Assembly: GCA_964434955.1 (NCBI GenBank)
Contig: CAYSXI010000132.1
Coordinates: 1-14,981 of the forward strand
Length of the DNA stretch: 14,981 nucleotides
Source of the DNA: JANQLU01 sp964434955
GTDB taxonomy: Bacteria; Planctomycetota; Planctomycetia; Pirellulales; Pirellulaceae
Direction: 5' to 3'
Shown: positions 14,451 to 14,981 of the stretch, piece by piece
How the letters are laid out: every line of letters begins with the position of its first letter
How positions within the stretch are numbered: the first letter of the stretch is position 1
Program-made: the position numbers and the translations under genes
The notes under the pieces: generated by a model
What the model saw: only the letters and a program-made list of their open reading frames with translations
Databases searched by the model: none
Told to the model about the DNA's origin: nothing

Positions 14451-14804
14451 ATGGCCGCCAAAATTGACTGGCTCTACCATCGCAATGGCTGAACAAGCTG
14501 CAAGAAAGCGCAAGGGGTCCTTGCCGAGGTCGACGTGACGGTTGTCGAGCAAATCGACGCCCGAAAAGAAAAATATGGTGCCCAGGACGCAATAAAACTT
14601 GCGCGGGCGGCAACAGAGCTTTGGTCTGCCAAAGGGAAAAAGATCGTCCATTACAATTTGAAGAAAGATAATCCAACGGATGAGGAACTCATCAAAGTCT
14701 TGATGGGTCCAAGTGGAAACTTGAGAGCGCCGACTTTTCGTCGTGGAAAAAAACTTTTTGTTGGATTTCACGACGAAGAATTAGCAAAATTTCTCAACGG
14801 ATGA
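14451..14804 (+). CDS. ArsC/Spx-family thioredoxin-fold selenoprotein (in-frame TGA read as selenocysteine)
   Basis: The gene begins at ATG 14451, 5 nt after the strong AGGGGGGAA ribosome binding site, and ends at TGA 14802-14804. One TGA interrupts the frame at 14490-14492 (codon 14). With TGA as selenocysteine (U), the 117-aa product starts MAAKIDWLYHRNG-U-TSCKKAQ, which places U at the first cysteine of the family's CxxC active site (U14, C17). The family's conserved regions continue after it: an alpha-helical middle, then NLRAPTFRRGKKLFVGF (about 91-107), the ArsC/Spx-type strand with its cis-proline position. Length is normal for the family. ArsC/Spx-like proteins reduce arsenate or handle thiol-disulfide exchange; the exact substrate is unknown. 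Standard gene callers would start at GTG 14535 and lose the active site. Selenocysteine insertion needs selA, selB, selC and selD, which are not in this window. Confidence 0.85.
14510..14524 (+). promoter_or_regulatory. Putative bacterial SECIS hairpin
   Basis: GCAAGG (14510-14515) and CCTTGC (14519-14524) form a perfect 6-bp stem around GGT. Opening the last pair gives the loop GGGUC, which contains the GGUC seen at the apex of the E. coli fdhF SECIS, where the loop G and U contact SelB. The stem starts 17 nt after the UGA, inside the window expected for bacterial SECIS elements. No clear lower stem or bulged U is visible. Confidence 0.7.
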
Positions 14805-14830
14805 GGTGGTCATGGACGCCTTCAGTTCGC

Positions 14831-14842
14831 CCTTCGCGAAGG
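14831..14842 (+). terminator. Palindrome after the selenoprotein gene
   Basis: CCTTCGCGAAGG is a perfect 12-bp palindrome 26 bp after the stop. As RNA it gives only a 4-bp stem with a CGCG loop, and the following T-run is short (GTTCTT). It could be a weak terminator or a binding site. Confidence 0.25.
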
Positions 14843-14930
14843 CCGTTCTTGTCCGATCAAACTGTGTCGACCAAGCTCCGCAAACTCCGCGTTGAGACTT
14901 GGCTTGAGGTTCTAATTGAAAGGCGAAGCG

Positions 14931-14981
14931 ATGTCTGGCCCCCTGTTCAGCAAACTGTCCGTGACCTGCCTGGCTTTAACT
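14931..14981 (+). CDS. Possible start of an exported protein (cut by window edge)
   Basis: ATG at 14931 follows AAAGG with 7-nt spacing and opens the frame MSGPLFSKLSVTCLALT to the window end. The lysine followed by a hydrophobic run looks like the beginning of a signal peptide. Only 17 codons are visible, so the product cannot be named. Confidence 0.4.
   Translation, partial: MSGPLFSKLSVTCLALT

Noticed and set aside
14490..14492. Reading the gene at 14451-14804 as a pseudogene broken by a nonsense mutation
   Set aside because: There is no other lesion, the ribosome binding site is strong, the TGA replaces exactly the active-site cysteine codon, and a SECIS-like hairpin follows. A sequencing error from TGC/TGT remains possible.
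14394..14771. Minus-strand open frame of 125 codons opposite the selenoprotein gene
   Set aside because: It mirrors the codon pattern of the real gene and shows no recognisable protein motif.
14535..14804. Shorter gene starting at GTG 14535
   Set aside because: It lacks the active-site motif and a Shine-Dalgarno, and would begin in the middle of the thioredoxin fold.
14811..14894. Small ORF of 27 codons after the selenoprotein gene
   Set aside because: There is no ribosome binding site and it contains the palindrome at 14831-14842; nothing supports translation.

Overview
The window looks like the chromosome of a planctomycete, probably Pirellulaceae-like. The reasons are a secreted Gly/Ser-rich protein with two TIGR03000-type domains (a family largely confined to planctomycetes), an HTTM membrane protein paired with its usual partner, many exported proteins of planctomycete type, moderate GC, and frequent non-ATG starts with weak Shine-Dalgarno sequences. 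This assignment is inferred from gene content, not from a marker gene.

Layout. Most genes lie on the minus strand. From 1 to 3375, in transcription order, are asd (aspartate-semialdehyde dehydrogenase), truA (tRNA pseudouridine synthase), a Hanks-type kinase with degenerate motifs, and the 5' part of accA, cut by the window edge. A 20-bp triple tandem repeat at 3459-3518 separates asd from the two-gene HTTM operon (3537-5317). A strong Rho-independent terminator (5391-5424) ends the TIGR03000 gene (5482-6639). A second (6911-6944) ends a secreted protein-isoaspartate methyltransferase with an extra C-terminal domain (6982-8238). A plus-strand CPBP (CAAX-protease-like) membrane protein (8449-9381) converges on, and overlaps by 23 bp, an O-antigen-ligase/Wzy-like polymer gene (9359-10813). 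A planctomycete-type lipoprotein of unknown function (10977-12443) and holA, the DNA polymerase III delta subunit (12584-13663), follow. Divergent from holA are an exported cupin protein (13870-14337) and the gene at 14451-14804. A possible exported protein starts at 14931 and runs off the end.

The most interesting item is the gene at 14451-14804. It has a good ribosome binding site and encodes an ArsC/Spx-type thioredoxin-fold protein, but the first residue of its CxxC-like active site is an in-frame TGA. A perfect 6-bp hairpin with a GGUC-containing apex starts 17 nt downstream, where a bacterial SECIS element would be expected. It is therefore predicted to be a selenoprotein (U-T-S-C motif) that ordinary gene calling truncates or misses. 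Three 12-bp direct repeats sit just before its ribosome binding site.

A second unexplained signal is six copies of GGGCAGGG, all on the minus strand and all in the first 5.3 kb. The word matches the E. coli FtsK-orienting consensus GGGNAGGG.

Functionally the genes are a mix of housekeeping (accA, asd, truA, holA), cell-envelope (HTTM pair, CPBP, O-antigen ligase-like, TIGR03000 protein, lipoprotein) and protein repair or redox functions (isoaspartate methyltransferase, selenoprotein). No tRNA, rRNA, CRISPR array or transposase was seen.
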